Notes: generated by a model not told the origin, from the letters alone. 51,375 nucleotides of DNA from Ruminococcus sp. Phil15 (GCA_001940995.1 MSHC01000028.1:1-51375); one strand, 5' to 3'; shown: positions 1 to 8,576, counted from the first letter of the stretch. Numbers and translations: made by a program.

Positions 1-241
1 GTCCCTCCGTTCCTTTGCTCCAACCACGCAGGAACTCGTGCAGACATTCATCCGCCATAATAACAGTGTTTTTGCCAAGCGTTACCATTTGCAAAAAAGG
101 TTTATCGGGGTTATAATTTCTTCTGCCTTCATTAAGCTTGGATAATGTGACGATATTATCAGTTGTTTGTAACTCTGCCGTAGTGCAGTTGAAATCAATT
201 GATAACTGCTGCAGAAGTTTCTCATAGTATTTTTTAAACAT
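1..241 (-). CDS. GNAT-like N-acetyltransferase, N-terminal part (runs off the window)
   Basis: An open frame starts with ATG at 241 and stays open for 80 codons to the left edge, so the C-terminus is missing. The start has a good site, GGAAGGA, about 9 nt upstream. Readable segments are LNEGRRNY (about residues 37-44), FLQMVTLGKN and ADECLHEFLR. I associate this pattern with clostridial proteins annotated as GNAT-family acetyltransferases, but the acetyl-CoA-binding motif lies outside the window, so the family call rests on recall of the N-terminus only. It has its own promoter, divergent from that of the XRE regulator gene. Confidence 0.6.
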   Translation of the reverse strand, partial: MFKKYYEKLLQQLSIDFNCTTAELQTTDNIVTLSKLNEGRRNYNPDKPFLQMVTLGKNTVIMADECLHEFLRGWSKGTEG

Positions 242-291
242 ACTTATTGTCCTTCCGTTTTCTTTTAAGGATTTTGATTTATTACACTCTA

Positions 292-321
292 AATATACCA
301 CACCCTCCCCTAAACTGTCAA
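292..321 (-). promoter_or_regulatory. Sigma-A promoter for the leftmost gene
   Basis: On the minus strand the sequence reads TTGACA (321-316), 18 nt, TATATT (297-292). It lies about 50 nt upstream of the ATG at 241 and back-to-back with the promoter at 338-366. Confidence 0.6.
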
Positions 322-337
322 CGCAACAGACGGTTGC

Positions 338-366
338 TTGTTATTTTATGTGGCGTATGATATAAT
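338..366 (+). promoter_or_regulatory. Sigma-A promoter for the XRE regulator gene
   Basis: TTGTTA (338-343), 17 nt, TATAAT (361-366), 42 nt before the ATG at 409. The short space between the two divergent promoters could hold a binding site for the XRE protein, but I see no clear operator. Confidence 0.65.
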
Positions 367-408
367 GTATATGAAATCAGAAGAGAAAAACGAAAGGGTG
401 CATAAATT

Positions 409-903
409 ATGGAAACTAAAAACATTCTTGCAAAATTACGAACAAAGCACGGCTTTTCTCAGGAACAGCTTGCCGAAAAGGTGTTTGTGACCCGTCAGGC
501 TGTTTCACGCTGGGAAAACGGCGAAACTGTCCCGAACACAGAAACGCTCAAGCTGCTGTCAAAGCTTTACGATGTTCCGATTAACACGCTTCTCGGCTCT
601 CCGATAAAGCTTATCTGCCAGTGCTGTGGAATGCCGCTTGACGACTGCAACGTCTCAAAAGAAAAAGACGGCTTTTTCAATGAGGATTACTGTAAATGGT
701 GCTATGCCGGCGGAGAGTATATGTACAGCAATATGGACGACCTTATAGACGTTTGTGTTAAGAATATGGTGAGCGATGAGCATTCTGAGGAAGATGTAAG
801 AAAGTATCTTCACGAAGCCCTGCCTAAGCTTGATTACTGGAAGCGATACAAGGAACTTGGTGACGGCGGCAACCCGGAACTGCTCATCTACAAAAAAAGA
901 TAA
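409..903 (+). CDS. XRE-family transcriptional regulator with C-terminal zinc ribbon
   Basis: The 164-aa protein has two parts. Residues 1-60 are a Cro/C1-type helix-turn-helix: LAKLRTKHGFSQEQLAEKV, then VTRQAVSRWENG, the classic recognition helix. Residues 68-160 hold a small zinc-binding domain (CQCCGMPL, then YCKWCYAGGEY), matching the putative zinc-ribbon domain family (Pfam Zn_ribbon_2). The frame around that domain ends in a conserved-looking DYWKRYKELG segment. The start has GAAAGGG upstream. The gene is monocistronic as far as I can see, with its own promoter. A role as a DNA-binding regulator is expected from the domain; its targets are unknown. The adjacent divergent acetyltransferase-like gene is a natural candidate target. 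Confidence 0.85.
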   Translation: METKNILAKLRTKHGFSQEQLAEKVFVTRQAVSRWENGETVPNTETLKLLSKLYDVPINTLLGSPIKLICQCCGMPLDDCNVSKEKDGFFNEDYCKWCYAGGEYMYSNMDDLIDVCVKNMVSDEHSEEDVRKYLHEALPKLDYWKRYKELGDGGNPELLIYKKR

Positions 904-1006
904 TCTGCACTTTTGCAGCGGATAAACGGTATTGCATATCATATAACCAAGACATCTAAGTTTAAAATTCTCATATAGTTGCTATAATGTTATGGTAAAA
1001 TTCCCC

Positions 1007-1035
1007 TTGACAAATATCAGCACAGATGTTACAAT
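1007..1035 (+). promoter_or_regulatory. Sigma-A promoter driving the small-ORF leader and exporter module
   Basis: TTGACA (1007-1012), 17 nt, TACAAT (1030-1035). One mismatch from consensus in total. Transcription would begin near 1042, followed by a small TGTGC/GCACA hairpin (1060-1074) and the small ORF at 1097. Confidence 0.75.
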
Positions 1036-1096
1036 TACAAGGTCAGATTGTGATTTTTCTGTGCTTTTAGCACAAATATTTTAGAAAGGGGCGGAC

Positions 1097-1177
1097 ATGA
1101 TGACAAGAACATACAGGTTTTCAGGCAAAACATCATACTCAGTGTCTTGGGAGCAGTGTCCGACTTCATTATCGTAA
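1097..1177 (+). CDS. Small ORF (26 codons), possible leader peptide or exported peptide
   Basis: An ATG-ATG start is preceded by a strong site, AAAGGGGCGG, 2-11 nt upstream (better spaced for the second ATG at 1100). The ORF runs 26 codons to TAA; the product begins MMTRTYRFSG and ends EQCPTSLS, with one Trp and one Cys. It lies between a near-consensus promoter and an intrinsic terminator, upstream of an ABC exporter gene. Two readings are possible: a leader peptide controlling read-through into the exporter operon, or a small product in its own right. I recognise no family. The evidence for translation is the ribosome binding site only; length and composition prove nothing. Confidence 0.5.
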   Translation: MMTRTYRFSGKTSYSVSWEQCPTSLS

Positions 1178-1203
1178 TAAGGAAAAATACTGCATAGTTT
1201 ACA

Positions 1204-1238
1204 GCGCCCTTGGCATTTGTTTGCAAGGGTGCTTTTTT
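1204..1238 (+). terminator. Intrinsic terminator/attenuator before the exporter operon
   Basis: A 9-bp stem, GCGCCCTTG (1204-1212) with CAAGGGTGC (1224-1232), one G-U pair and an 11-nt loop, is followed directly by six T. It lies between the small ORF and the ABC gene, with no new promoter visible after it, so the exporter genes seem to depend on read-through. The 5' arm (CGCCCTT, 1205-1211) can also pair with the small ORF's Shine-Dalgarno (AAGGGGCG, 1086-1093) with one bulged G, which would be an antiterminator-like alternative. Confidence 0.7.
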
Positions 1239-1261
1239 GTGCCCGTAAGGAGGTATAGTAG

Positions 1262-3532
1262 TTGAAATTCTTTGATGTGTTACAGCCGCAGGTCGAGCTT
1301 GCACTTGAAAAGCGAGGGGTGATGCCCGACGAGCTTTTGTACTGTGCAAAGGCAGACCTTGACGGTGACGGCTGTTATTATGACGTGTACATAACGCTAT
1401 CGAAAGACAGCGTCAGCGTCATATCGGGCTACGAAATTTACGGAAAGCCAAAGAAGCACGAGAAACGCAGAGTCTTGCAGGACTTTGAGGTAAAAGACTT
1501 CTCCGAGTATCAGCTTTGCGAAATCAAGAGAATGTATGTAGACCGGTATCAGTACACGGCAAGGCTTATGCTGGAGGACGAGCAGGGAAATGAATTTGCG
1601 ATAGCAAGATTCTCCTTAGGTTTTTCGGATAAGTTTGAAAAATTTTCCCAGCGTGTAAACGCTACAAAAAACGGCGAGCCGATAGACGACAGGCTCCTGC
1701 TTTCGGCAAAGACCCATTGCGATATCTGCGGCGAGAGATATCCAGACCCTAACCGTCCCGTCTGCCCGTATTGCGTGGACAAGCACAGCATCGTAAAGAG
1801 AATGATTGGTATGTTTAGGGACTTTAAGCTTGAAGTGCTTCTTATTTTACTTACGCTCATAATCTCGATGGTGCTGAGCGTAATAACGCCTATTTTCAGC
1901 GCCCAGATGTTCTACGACGACGTTTTGACAGTCGGCGGTAAATATTACGGCAAGGTGCTTCAAATCGTAATTGCAATAGTAGCTGTAAACATAGCGTCGA
2001 TGATACTCCGTGTTGTATCGGGTATAGTAACATCGAGAATTGTGCCAATGGTTACCCATAAGCTTAGAGTAAAGATTTTTTCATCACTCCAGAATTTGTC
2101 GCTGGATTTTTTCACAAGCAAGCAGACAGGCTCGCTTATGTCGAGAGTAGACCGTGACAGCCAGAATGTCTATTGGTTTTTCGTAGATATCGTACCTTAC
2201 GGCATAATGAATCTTGTCCGTATTTTCGGTATCGCAGTTATAATGACTATCATAAGTCCTGTTCTGTCAATAAGCGTAATCTTTACAATCGTACTTATAC
2301 ATATCGTGCAGCGTAGGTTTTACAGAAGTCAAAGAAAGCTCTACCGTAAGTTTGACATAGCAACAAGAAGCGCAAACTCCGTCCTGTCTGACGTTATGAA
2401 CGGTCAGCGTGTAGTAAAAGCGTTTGCAAGAGAGGACGACGAGTCCAAGCGTTACAATAAGCGTAACGAGGAAGCGTATAACGTAAACGTCCGCATCAAC
2501 GGCAGAACAGCAAAAACGATCCCGTTTATCTGGTCTGTCTGCCGTGTAGTAAACCAAGGTGTTTTCTGCCTCGGCGCATATATGGTCATAAAGGGATATA
2601 TCGAGTTCGGCGCTCTTACGGCGCTTGTGTCCTACACAAATATGACCTATGAGCCTATCAACTTTTTTACATGGATAGGCGACCGCTGGGCAAGATGCAT
2701 GGACGCCGCATCCAGAATGTTTGAGATTATGGACTCCGAGCCTACCGTAAAAGAACCAGAAAATCCCGTTCACGTCAAAGACCTCAGAGGAAATATCGAG
2801 CTTCGCAACGTAAGCTTTGAGTACGAGGCGGGCATTCCGATTATCAAGAATGTGTCGTTTAAGGTAAACGAGGGTCAGATGTTCGGCATCGTCGGCAAAA
2901 CGGGCGCAGGAAAATCCACAATCATAAACCTGATTGCAAGGCTCTACGACGTGACGGGAGGAGAAATCCTCATAGACGAAATACCTATCAGGGAGCTTTC
3001 CTTTGCTGATTTAAGAAGAAACATCGGTATCGTGTCGCAGGAAACCTACCTCTTTATCGGCAGTATCGCAGATAACATCAGATACGCTAATCCTAACGCA
3101 ACAATGCAGGAGGTAATCGAAGCCGCCAAATCCGCCCACGCCCACGAGTTTATAACAAAGCTTCCCGAGGGCTATAACACAATGATAGGCGAGTCTAATA
3201 TATCTCTCTCAGGCGGTGAAAAGCAGAGGATCTCAATTGCTCGTGCAATAATCCAGAAGCCGAATATCCTTATACTCGACGAGGCTACCGCATCAATGGA
3301 TACCCGCACCGAAAGGAAGATTCAGACGGCTATCGACGAGCTTAAAAAGGGAAGAACGATTATCTCTATCGCCCACAGGCTATCGACCCTGCGTGACGCA
3401 GATATGCTCTGCGTCATCGAAAACGGCGAGATGAAGGAAATCGGTACGCACGACGAGCTTATAAGACAAAAGGGCAAGTATTTTGACCTCTATAAGCTCC
3501 AGTCGCAGGCGCTTAAATTTATAAATGATTAA
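1262..3532 (+). CDS. ABC exporter (TMD-NBD) with N-terminal extension and zinc-ribbon-like knuckle
   Basis: The start is TTG with TAAGGAGGT 7 nt upstream. Residues 1-150 are a soluble extension. Cys153, 156, 168 and 171 form two CxxC knuckles. A transmembrane domain follows (about 190-470), then a complete ATPase: Walker A GKTGAGKS (about 544-551), signature LSGGEKQR (about 648), Walker B ILILDEATAS (about 668) and the switch HRLS (about 703). This is a half-transporter of the exporter (type IV) class. The third gene encodes a second half-transporter with the same extension/zinc layout, so a heterodimer is likely. The DUF1854 gene between them suggests a shared function. The substrate is unknown. 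In some proteobacteria, DUF1854 proteins accompany ABC transporters in cyanophycin gene clusters; no cyanophycin gene is visible here. Confidence 0.88.
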   Translation: MKFFDVLQPQVELALEKRGVMPDELLYCAKADLDGDGCYYDVYITLSKDSVSVISGYEIYGKPKKHEKRRVLQDFEVKDFSEYQLCEIKRMYVDRYQYTARLMLEDEQGNEFAIARFSLGFSDKFEKFSQRVNATKNGEPIDDRLLLSAKTHCDICGERYPDPNRPVCPYCVDKHSIVKRMIGMFRDFKLEVLLILLTLIISMVLSVITPIFSAQMFYDDVLTVGGKYYGKVLQIVIAIVAVNIASMILRVVSGIVTSRIVPMVTHKLRVKIFSSLQNLSLDFFTSKQTGSLMSRVDRDSQNVYWFFVDIVPYGIMNLVRIFGIAVIMTIISPVLSISVIFTIVLIHIVQRRFYRSQRKLYRKFDIATRSANSVLSDVMNGQRVVKAFAREDDESKRYNKRNEEAYNVNVRINGRTAKTIPFIWSVCRVVNQGVFCLGAYMVIKGYIEFGALTALVSYTNMTYEPINFFTWIGDRWARCMDAASRMFEIMDSEPTVKEPENPVHVKDLRGNIELRNVSFEYEAGIPIIKNVSFKVNEGQMFGIVGKTGAGKSTIINLIARLYDVTGGEILIDEIPIRELSFADLRRNIGIVSQETYLFIGSIADNIRYANPNATMQEVIEAAKSAHAHEFITKLPEGYNTMIGESNISLSGGEKQRISIARAIIQKPNILILDEATASMDTRTERKIQTAIDELKKGRTIISIAHRLSTLRDADMLCVIENGEMKEIGTHDELIRQKGKYFDLYKLQSQALKFIND

Positions 3533-3543
3533 GGAGGCACAGT

Positions 3544-4077
3544 ATGTCTGATATAATCGAAAACTATGAGGCTGACAAGCTTACATTGCTTGACTGCAAA
3601 AAGCTTGAATTTAAGAAAGAAGAAAGCGGATATATGACGCTTTTCTATGACGAAAAGATCTATCATAAGGTCAACCTCACAAGACTCCAGCCGTTTTACG
3701 AAAAGGATAAGTTTGTAAGCGTGCATATTGAGGACGAGGAAAATCAGTTTGTTGAAATCGGCGTAATCAAAGACGTAAACGAGCTTTCGGACGGTCAGAA
3801 AAAGCTCGTGAAGGGCTTTCTGGAGTATAAGTATTATATGCCGGAGATTACAAAAATCTATTCGGTAAAGGAAAATATGCGAGGCTCGCTTTTTGTAAAA
3901 GCCGATACGACCGCAGGCGAGAAAACGATCTGTATCCGTGACTGGTACAGAAATTTTAAGCTCATAGGCGGCAAGTATCTCTATGTATGCGACGCAGACG
4001 GAAACAAGTATTTCTGCGACGACGTTGAAGCAAAGCTTGACAGAAAGAGCATAGCCGCAATGGAAATGTTCACCTAA
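3544..4077 (+). CDS. DUF1854 family protein
   Basis: A 177-aa soluble protein without signal peptide or membrane segment, starting 11 nt after the first ABC gene with AAGGAGG upstream. Features fitting DUF1854 are the central LVKGFLEYKYYMPEITKIYS, then IRDWYRNFKLIGG and the C-terminal CDADGNKYFCDD with an LDRKS tail. The family has no established biochemistry. Its place between two ABC half-transporters is conserved in meaning: this family is repeatedly found beside such exporters. I infer an accessory or substrate-handling role for the pair. Confidence 0.8.
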   Translation: MSDIIENYEADKLTLLDCKKLEFKKEESGYMTLFYDEKIYHKVNLTRLQPFYEKDKFVSVHIEDEENQFVEIGVIKDVNELSDGQKKLVKGFLEYKYYMPEITKIYSVKENMRGSLFVKADTTAGEKTICIRDWYRNFKLIGGKYLYVCDADGNKYFCDDVEAKLDRKSIAAMEMFT

Positions 4078-4114
4078 TTATAAAACGAACTAATCTGCAA
4101 AGGAATTATTATCT

Positions 4115-6283
4115 ATGAATTTAAAAACTTCATTCCCGAAAGGAGTGCAAAAGGACAGCCTGCTGTTTTCTCTGCCGTATGACCTCACAACAAACGGCGA
4201 AAGAGTAGACGGACATATCTGTATTACAGACAGTATAATAGATGTCTACTTAGAAGGCAGGGTCATAAAAAGCTATCCGCTTGACGGCTTTTCCGAGTTT
4301 AAGTGCGAGAAGAATTACGGTTCTTCTGCATTTACGGCAGTGAAAAAATCGGGCGAGCCTGTCTGCATCTGCGTATTCCGTCAGCAGGAGTTTCTGAGAT
4401 ATGCGGAGCTTGCAAAGCTGCTCGACTTCTATGCAAGAGAGGGCAAGCTTATCACGGAAACAAAAGCCGACGAGCCTACCTGCGAGAAGTGCGGAATACC
4501 GCTTGACGGAAATGCGGAATGTCCTTTCTGTGCAAAAAAGAGCAAGCTGTTTCTAAAGCTTATAAAGAGGGTAAAACCGTATAAAAAATACTTTATCATC
4601 GCCGTACTATGCACTATATTCGAGCAGTTTGTCTGGATTGTCATTCCGAACATCTCAAGACTCATAATCGACGATTATGTAGTGCCTAAGAACGACGACT
4701 GGCAGGGTCTTATTCTCCACTGTATCGCACTTGTCGGACTGGTCGCATTCACCTGTATCCCTAACCACCTCAATATGAAGTGCAGCTTTAAGGTCGCACT
4801 TAATATGGGCAAGGATCTGCGTGAGGACGTGTTTGCCAAGTCCGAGTCGCTCTCTATGACGGCAGTTACCAAGAAAACCGCAGGCGAGCTTATAAGACGT
4901 GTTTCGGGAGACGCCGCTAAGCTTGAGGACTTTGTTACAACAAACGGAAAAGACCTCATCGTCGATATGATCTCGCTTGTCGTGCTTATAGCCATAATCT
5001 GTGTTATGAACTTTAAGCTTGCGATGCTTGTCCTGCTTCCTATCCCGATCGTTTTCCTGCTCGTTGATAAGCTGTTCCACGTTATGGCAAAGCGCTATAC
5101 AAGGGTGTGGCGCAATATGACGGAGCACGACTCCACTCTTCACGATATTCTAAACGGCATAAGGGTAGTAAAATCCTACGGCACGGAAGCCAAGGAAATC
5201 GCACGTTACACGGGCTGTTCTCTTAAAGCCGCAAAAGCAAGTATGCGTGCGGAAATTGCGTGGTATCTCACGATCCCGATTTCCGAGCTTATTATGACGG
5301 TTGGAAACTTCCTCGTTCTTTATTTCGGCGGTAATATGATTATTGACGGCGGACTGAAGCTGGGCGAGCTTATCCAGTTTACGACCTACGTTTCAATGCT
5401 GTACGACCCGATAAGACGTGCGATACATATCCCCAAACAGCTCGCAGACGCCGCAGTTTCGGCGAGCAAGGTGTTCGAGGTGCTGGAGGACGCAAACGGA
5501 ATTTCCGAGGACGAACACCCCGTCGAGCTTGATATCAGGGGAGATATCGAGTTTAAAAACGTCTACTTCGGCTACCGTGAGTACGACCCGGTGCTTAAAG
5601 ATATCAGCCTTAAAATCAATAAGGGAGAAATGGTCGGCATCGTCGGACATTCGGGCGTAGGTAAGTCTACGCTTATAAATCTTATTCTGCGACTCTATGA
5701 TGTGACATCAGGCGAAATACTCATAGACGGCGTGGATATCAGAAGGCTCTCGCAGAAGTCGCTCAGAAGTCAGATAGGCGTAGTTTTGCAGGAAACCTTC
5801 CTGTTTGACGGCTCTGTGCTTGAGAATATCTGCTATGCAAAACCGGGCGCAACCTTTGACGAGGTAATAAGAGCCGCTAAAATCGCCAATGCCCACGAGT
5901 TTATAACAAAGCTTCCCGACGGGTATAACACTAGGGTCGGAAACAAGGGCTACCAGCTTTCGGGCGGAGAAAGGCAAAGAGTCGCCATCGCAAGAGCAAT
6001 CCTCCATAATCCTAAAATCATCATACTAGACGAGGCTACCGCATCGCTTGATACCGAAACCGAAAAGCAGATTCAGGAGGCTCTCGGCAGACTTACAAAG
6101 GGAAGAACTACAATCGCAATTGCCCACAGGCTATCGACCCTCTCAGGCGCTGACAGACTTATCGTCCTTGATAAGGGTAGGCTGGCAGAATTTGATACTC
6201 ACGATAACCTTATGAGAAATAAGGGCGTGTATTATAAGCTTGTAATGGCACAGCGTCAGACTACGAAGATGAAAAAGGCATAG
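4115..6283 (+). CDS. ABC exporter (TMD-NBD), second half-transporter with zinc-ribbon-like knuckle
   Basis: 722 aa, the partner of the gene at 1262. Residues 1-120 are the soluble extension. Cys123, 126, 136 and 139 form the paired CxxC motif (CEKCGIPL, ECPFC). Membrane helices span about 150-430. The ATPase has GHSGVGKS (about 511-518), LSGGERQR (about 614) and IIILDEATAS. Both partners keep the Walker B glutamate and an intact signature, so neither site is obviously degenerate, unlike many heterodimeric exporters. The start ATG has AAAGGA 12 nt upstream. The operon ends at a bidirectional terminator just after this gene. Confidence 0.88.
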   Translation: MNLKTSFPKGVQKDSLLFSLPYDLTTNGERVDGHICITDSIIDVYLEGRVIKSYPLDGFSEFKCEKNYGSSAFTAVKKSGEPVCICVFRQQEFLRYAELAKLLDFYAREGKLITETKADEPTCEKCGIPLDGNAECPFCAKKSKLFLKLIKRVKPYKKYFIIAVLCTIFEQFVWIVIPNISRLIIDDYVVPKNDDWQGLILHCIALVGLVAFTCIPNHLNMKCSFKVALNMGKDLREDVFAKSESLSMTAVTKKTAGELIRRVSGDAAKLEDFVTTNGKDLIVDMISLVVLIAIICVMNFKLAMLVLLPIPIVFLLVDKLFHVMAKRYTRVWRNMTEHDSTLHDILNGIRVVKSYGTEAKEIARYTGCSLKAAKASMRAEIAWYLTIPISELIMTVGNFLVLYFGGNMIIDGGLKLGELIQFTTYVSMLYDPIRRAIHIPKQLADAAVSASKVFEVLEDANGISEDEHPVELDIRGDIEFKNVYFGYREYDPVLKDISLKINKGEMVGIVGHSGVGKSTLINLILRLYDVTSGEILIDGVDIRRLSQKSLRSQIGVVLQETFLFDGSVLENICYAKPGATFDEVIRAAKIANAHEFITKLPDGYNTRVGNKGYQLSGGERQRVAIARAILHNPKIIILDEATASLDTETEKQIQEALGRLTKGRTTIAIAHRLSTLSGADRLIVLDKGRLAEFDTHDNLMRNKGVYYKLVMAQRQTTKMKKA

Positions 6284-6285
6284 CA

Positions 6286-6323
6286 TAAAAAAGACTGTCG
6301 GAAGTTATCCGACAGCCTTTTTT
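6286..6323. terminator. Bidirectional intrinsic terminator
   Basis: A perfect 8-bp stem CTGTCGGA/TCCGACAG (6295-6302 with 6308-6315) has an A-run on its left and T6 on its right. It serves the exporter operon (plus) and the GNAT operon (minus), which converge here. Confidence 0.85.
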
Positions 6324-6326
6324 GCA

Positions 6327-6794
6327 TTATTGAAGGTTGAGCTTCATTGGCTTGTAATTCTGTGTTTCATCTCCAAAGCCCAGTATCTTGTAAAGATTGT
6401 AGCCGCTTTCGGTGGATTTTAGCTCCAGAAAATCAAGCCTCATATCCTTAGCGTCATTCAGCAAACATTTCATAAGCGTGTAGGCGTAACGTCTGTTCCT
6501 GTACTCAGGAACAGTGTAAACGTTCAGAACATTACCTATAAGTCCGTTAGGGAAAGACGGGTTAGCAGGCTTTTCGATTACGAGCAGAAAGCAGCAGCTT
6601 ACGATTTTGTCGTTATCCCTCGCCGTGTAAACAATAAGGTCATCACCCAAATGCTTTTCAAAATACTGCGGCAGATTGTCGCCTAAATCCTCAAGCTGTT
6701 CGGGCGTAAGATTTCCGTAATCCTCGGCAAGATATGCCTTTCTGAGCAGAACAAGCTCCGGGATATCTTTTTTGTCAGCCTTGTTGAATTTCAT
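6327..6794 (-). CDS. GNAT family N-acetyltransferase
   Basis: 155 aa. The fold signature is visible: an N-terminal DIPELVLLRKAYL region, central strands (DNDKIVSCCFLLVIEKP) and the acetyl-CoA pyrophosphate loop VPEYRNRRYAYTLM (consensus V-P-x-x-R-x-x-G/R-x-G/A). It is the last gene of a five-gene operon, 2 nt after the radical SAM gene. The acetyl acceptor cannot be deduced; neighbours in isoprenoid and amino-acid metabolism do not point to one. Confidence 0.8.
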   Translation of the reverse strand: MKFNKADKKDIPELVLLRKAYLAEDYGNLTPEQLEDLGDNLPQYFEKHLGDDLIVYTARDNDKIVSCCFLLVIEKPANPSFPNGLIGNVLNVYTVPEYRNRRYAYTLMKCLLNDAKDMRLDFLELKSTESGYNLYKILGFGDETQNYKPMKLNLQ

Positions 6795-6796
6795 TG

Positions 6797-7699
6797 CTAT
6801 GAACCCTCTTTCTCTCCATAAAATTTAGGTATAAAGTCCCTCGTTGCAGACGACCTCTGCTGAATGTACCAGCGAAAGCCGTATTTCTGTGCCGAATCAA
6901 GCACCCTTTCGTATTCAAACGTCGTAAGCTTGCGGTTTATCTCAGGAAACAGACCGCTTTTCCAGACCGGCGTGTATTGACTCATAATGCTGAGCAATAT
7001 TTCATCGCTCGCATATTTTTTGCCGAGATATTCCATTATCGCAATCGAATCGTCCCTGTGCGACGGAAGAACCAGATGCCTTATCATAACGCCACGCATC
7101 AGCCTCTCGCCGTCGAATTGAGGCTTGCCGACCTGTCTTACCATCTCGTCGATCGCCTTTGCCGCAACCTCGAAATAGTCTTTGGCATTCGAGTATCTTC
7201 GGGACAGCTCTGATGAAAAATACTTAAAGTCGGGCAGGTAAATGTCAACATACCCGTCAAGCATCTTTACAGTATCAATGCTTTCATATCCGCTGCAGTT
7301 GAAAACGACAGGCACTTTAAGCTCGTTTTTTATAAGTCCAATCGCCTCAATGACCTGCGGTACAAACTGCGTCGCAGATATAAGATTTATGTTGCAAGCA
7401 CCTTTGCTCTGGAGTCCCAGCATAGTTTTTGCCAGCTCGTCTGTGCTTACCTCGTAGCCGACGCCCTCCTGCGAAATCTCATGATTCTGACAGAAACAGC
7501 ATTTGAGCGTGCATCCTGAAAAGAAAATCGCACCGCTTCCGCTTCCGTAGCATATAGCAGGCTCCTCCCATAAGTGAAAATCTGCTCTTGCAATGCGTAT
7601 CTTGTCGCTTTCACCGCAAAAGCCGTGCGAGCCTGTCCTGTCGATTCCGCACTTTCTCGGGCATAGCGTGCAGTGCTTTAAAATATTCATACTATTCAT
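6797..7699 (-). CDS. Radical SAM protein, PflX-like (COG1313)
   Basis: The N-terminus carries an extra cysteine cluster, CTLCPRKCGIDR, then FCGE; the radical SAM motif is CTLKCCFCQN (C-x3-C-x2-C), binding the catalytic 4Fe-4S cluster. This combination fits the PflX group, relatives of pyruvate-formate-lyase activase with unknown target. The length, about 300 aa, is normal. The start is uncertain: an open frame reaches TTG at 7708, ATG at 7699 overlaps the ispE stop codon, and ATG at 7690 lies just after it; no strong Shine-Dalgarno separates them, so translational coupling to ispE is likely. Confidence 0.82.
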   Translation of the reverse strand: MNSMNILKHCTLCPRKCGIDRTGSHGFCGESDKIRIARADFHLWEEPAICYGSGSGAIFFSGCTLKCCFCQNHEISQEGVGYEVSTDELAKTMLGLQSKGACNINLISATQFVPQVIEAIGLIKNELKVPVVFNCSGYESIDTVKMLDGYVDIYLPDFKYFSSELSRRYSNAKDYFEVAAKAIDEMVRQVGKPQFDGERLMRGVMIRHLVLPSHRDDSIAIMEYLGKKYASDEILLSIMSQYTPVWKSGLFPEINRKLTTFEYERVLDSAQKYGFRWYIQQRSSATRDFIPKFYGEKEGS

Positions 7700-8576
7700 T
7701 ATCTTCAAATATACAGCCGTGCGATATCGGCTGACAAATCTCGCAAAAGCTGTATCTGTCCTTTAATTCGATAAAGCATTCCTTCGCCTTTGCCTTGCCG
7801 TCAAAAATTCCGAACACCGCCGAGCCGCTTCCCGTCATCATAGAAGCTGTTGCACCGTAGGACAAAAGCTCGTCTTTAGCCCTATCAATCTCAGGGCAGG
7901 CGCTGGCATATTCAAGCGCATTGAACATTCTCTTTGCGATTCCGTTAATGTCGCCGCAGCCGAATGCCTCGCACATACCGTCAAAGTCGCTTGCCTGAGG
8001 AGATGAAATGCTGTCGTACTTGGAAAACGCAAGCGGCGTGCTTATCGAAACCGACGGCTTTACAATAACAATATGGCACTTCGGCATATCGGGCAGGGGA
8101 GTAAGTATCTCGCCGATTCCCTCGCAAATCCTGCTTCCGCCTGCTAAACAAAACGGTACGTCAGCGCCAAGTCCTTTGCCGATTTCCAAAAGTCCCTCCA
8201 AAGACGCATTCGTGCCTGTAAGCCTGTTAAGCGCGATGAGCGCCGCCGCACAGTCGGAGCTTCCGCCTGCCATTCCTGCCATCGACGGAATGGACTTTTC
8301 AAGTAAGAATTCAAATCCGCCGCCGATGCCGAATTTCTCACAGAAAGCTTTTGCCGCCTTTATCACAAGATTTCTCCCGTCACAGGGTACGCCCTCTGTG
8401 CCGCATATCATAGAAAATCCGCCGCAGCTTGTTTCTGTAACAGTCAGCCTGTCATAGACCGAGACCGACTGCATTATACTGCGTAGCTCGTGATATCCGT
8501 CCTGCCTTTTGCCCAGTATGTCAAGAGTAAGGTTTATCTTGGCAGGCGCAAGTAACGTAACGCTATTTTGACTCAT
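7692..8576 (-). CDS. ispE: 4-diphosphocytidyl-2-C-methyl-D-erythritol kinase
   Basis: 294 aa, normal length for IspE, a GHMP kinase that phosphorylates CDP-methylerythritol in the MEP isoprenoid pathway. The N-terminal APAKINLTLDI with DGYHEL, the phosphate-binding loop PSMAGMAGGSSDCAA and the C-terminal MTGSGSAVFG are all diagnostic. The start ATG overlaps the end of the aminotransferase gene by 14 nt, with TTGAGGA upstream. ispH, a later step of the same pathway, is at 21010 on the other strand. Confidence 0.95.
   Translation of the reverse strand: MSQNSVTLLAPAKINLTLDILGKRQDGYHELRSIMQSVSVYDRLTVTETSCGGFSMICGTEGVPCDGRNLVIKAAKAFCEKFGIGGGFEFLLEKSIPSMAGMAGGSSDCAAALIALNRLTGTNASLEGLLEIGKGLGADVPFCLAGGSRICEGIGEILTPLPDMPKCHIVIVKPSVSISTPLAFSKYDSISSPQASDFDGMCEAFGCGDINGIAKRMFNALEYASACPEIDRAKDELLSYGATASMMTGSGSAVFGIFDGKAKAKECFIELKDRYSFCEICQPISHGCIFEDNE

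Noticed and set aside
904-960. Terminator after the XRE regulator gene
   Set aside because: Only a 5-bp CTGCA/TGCAG hairpin without a T-run.
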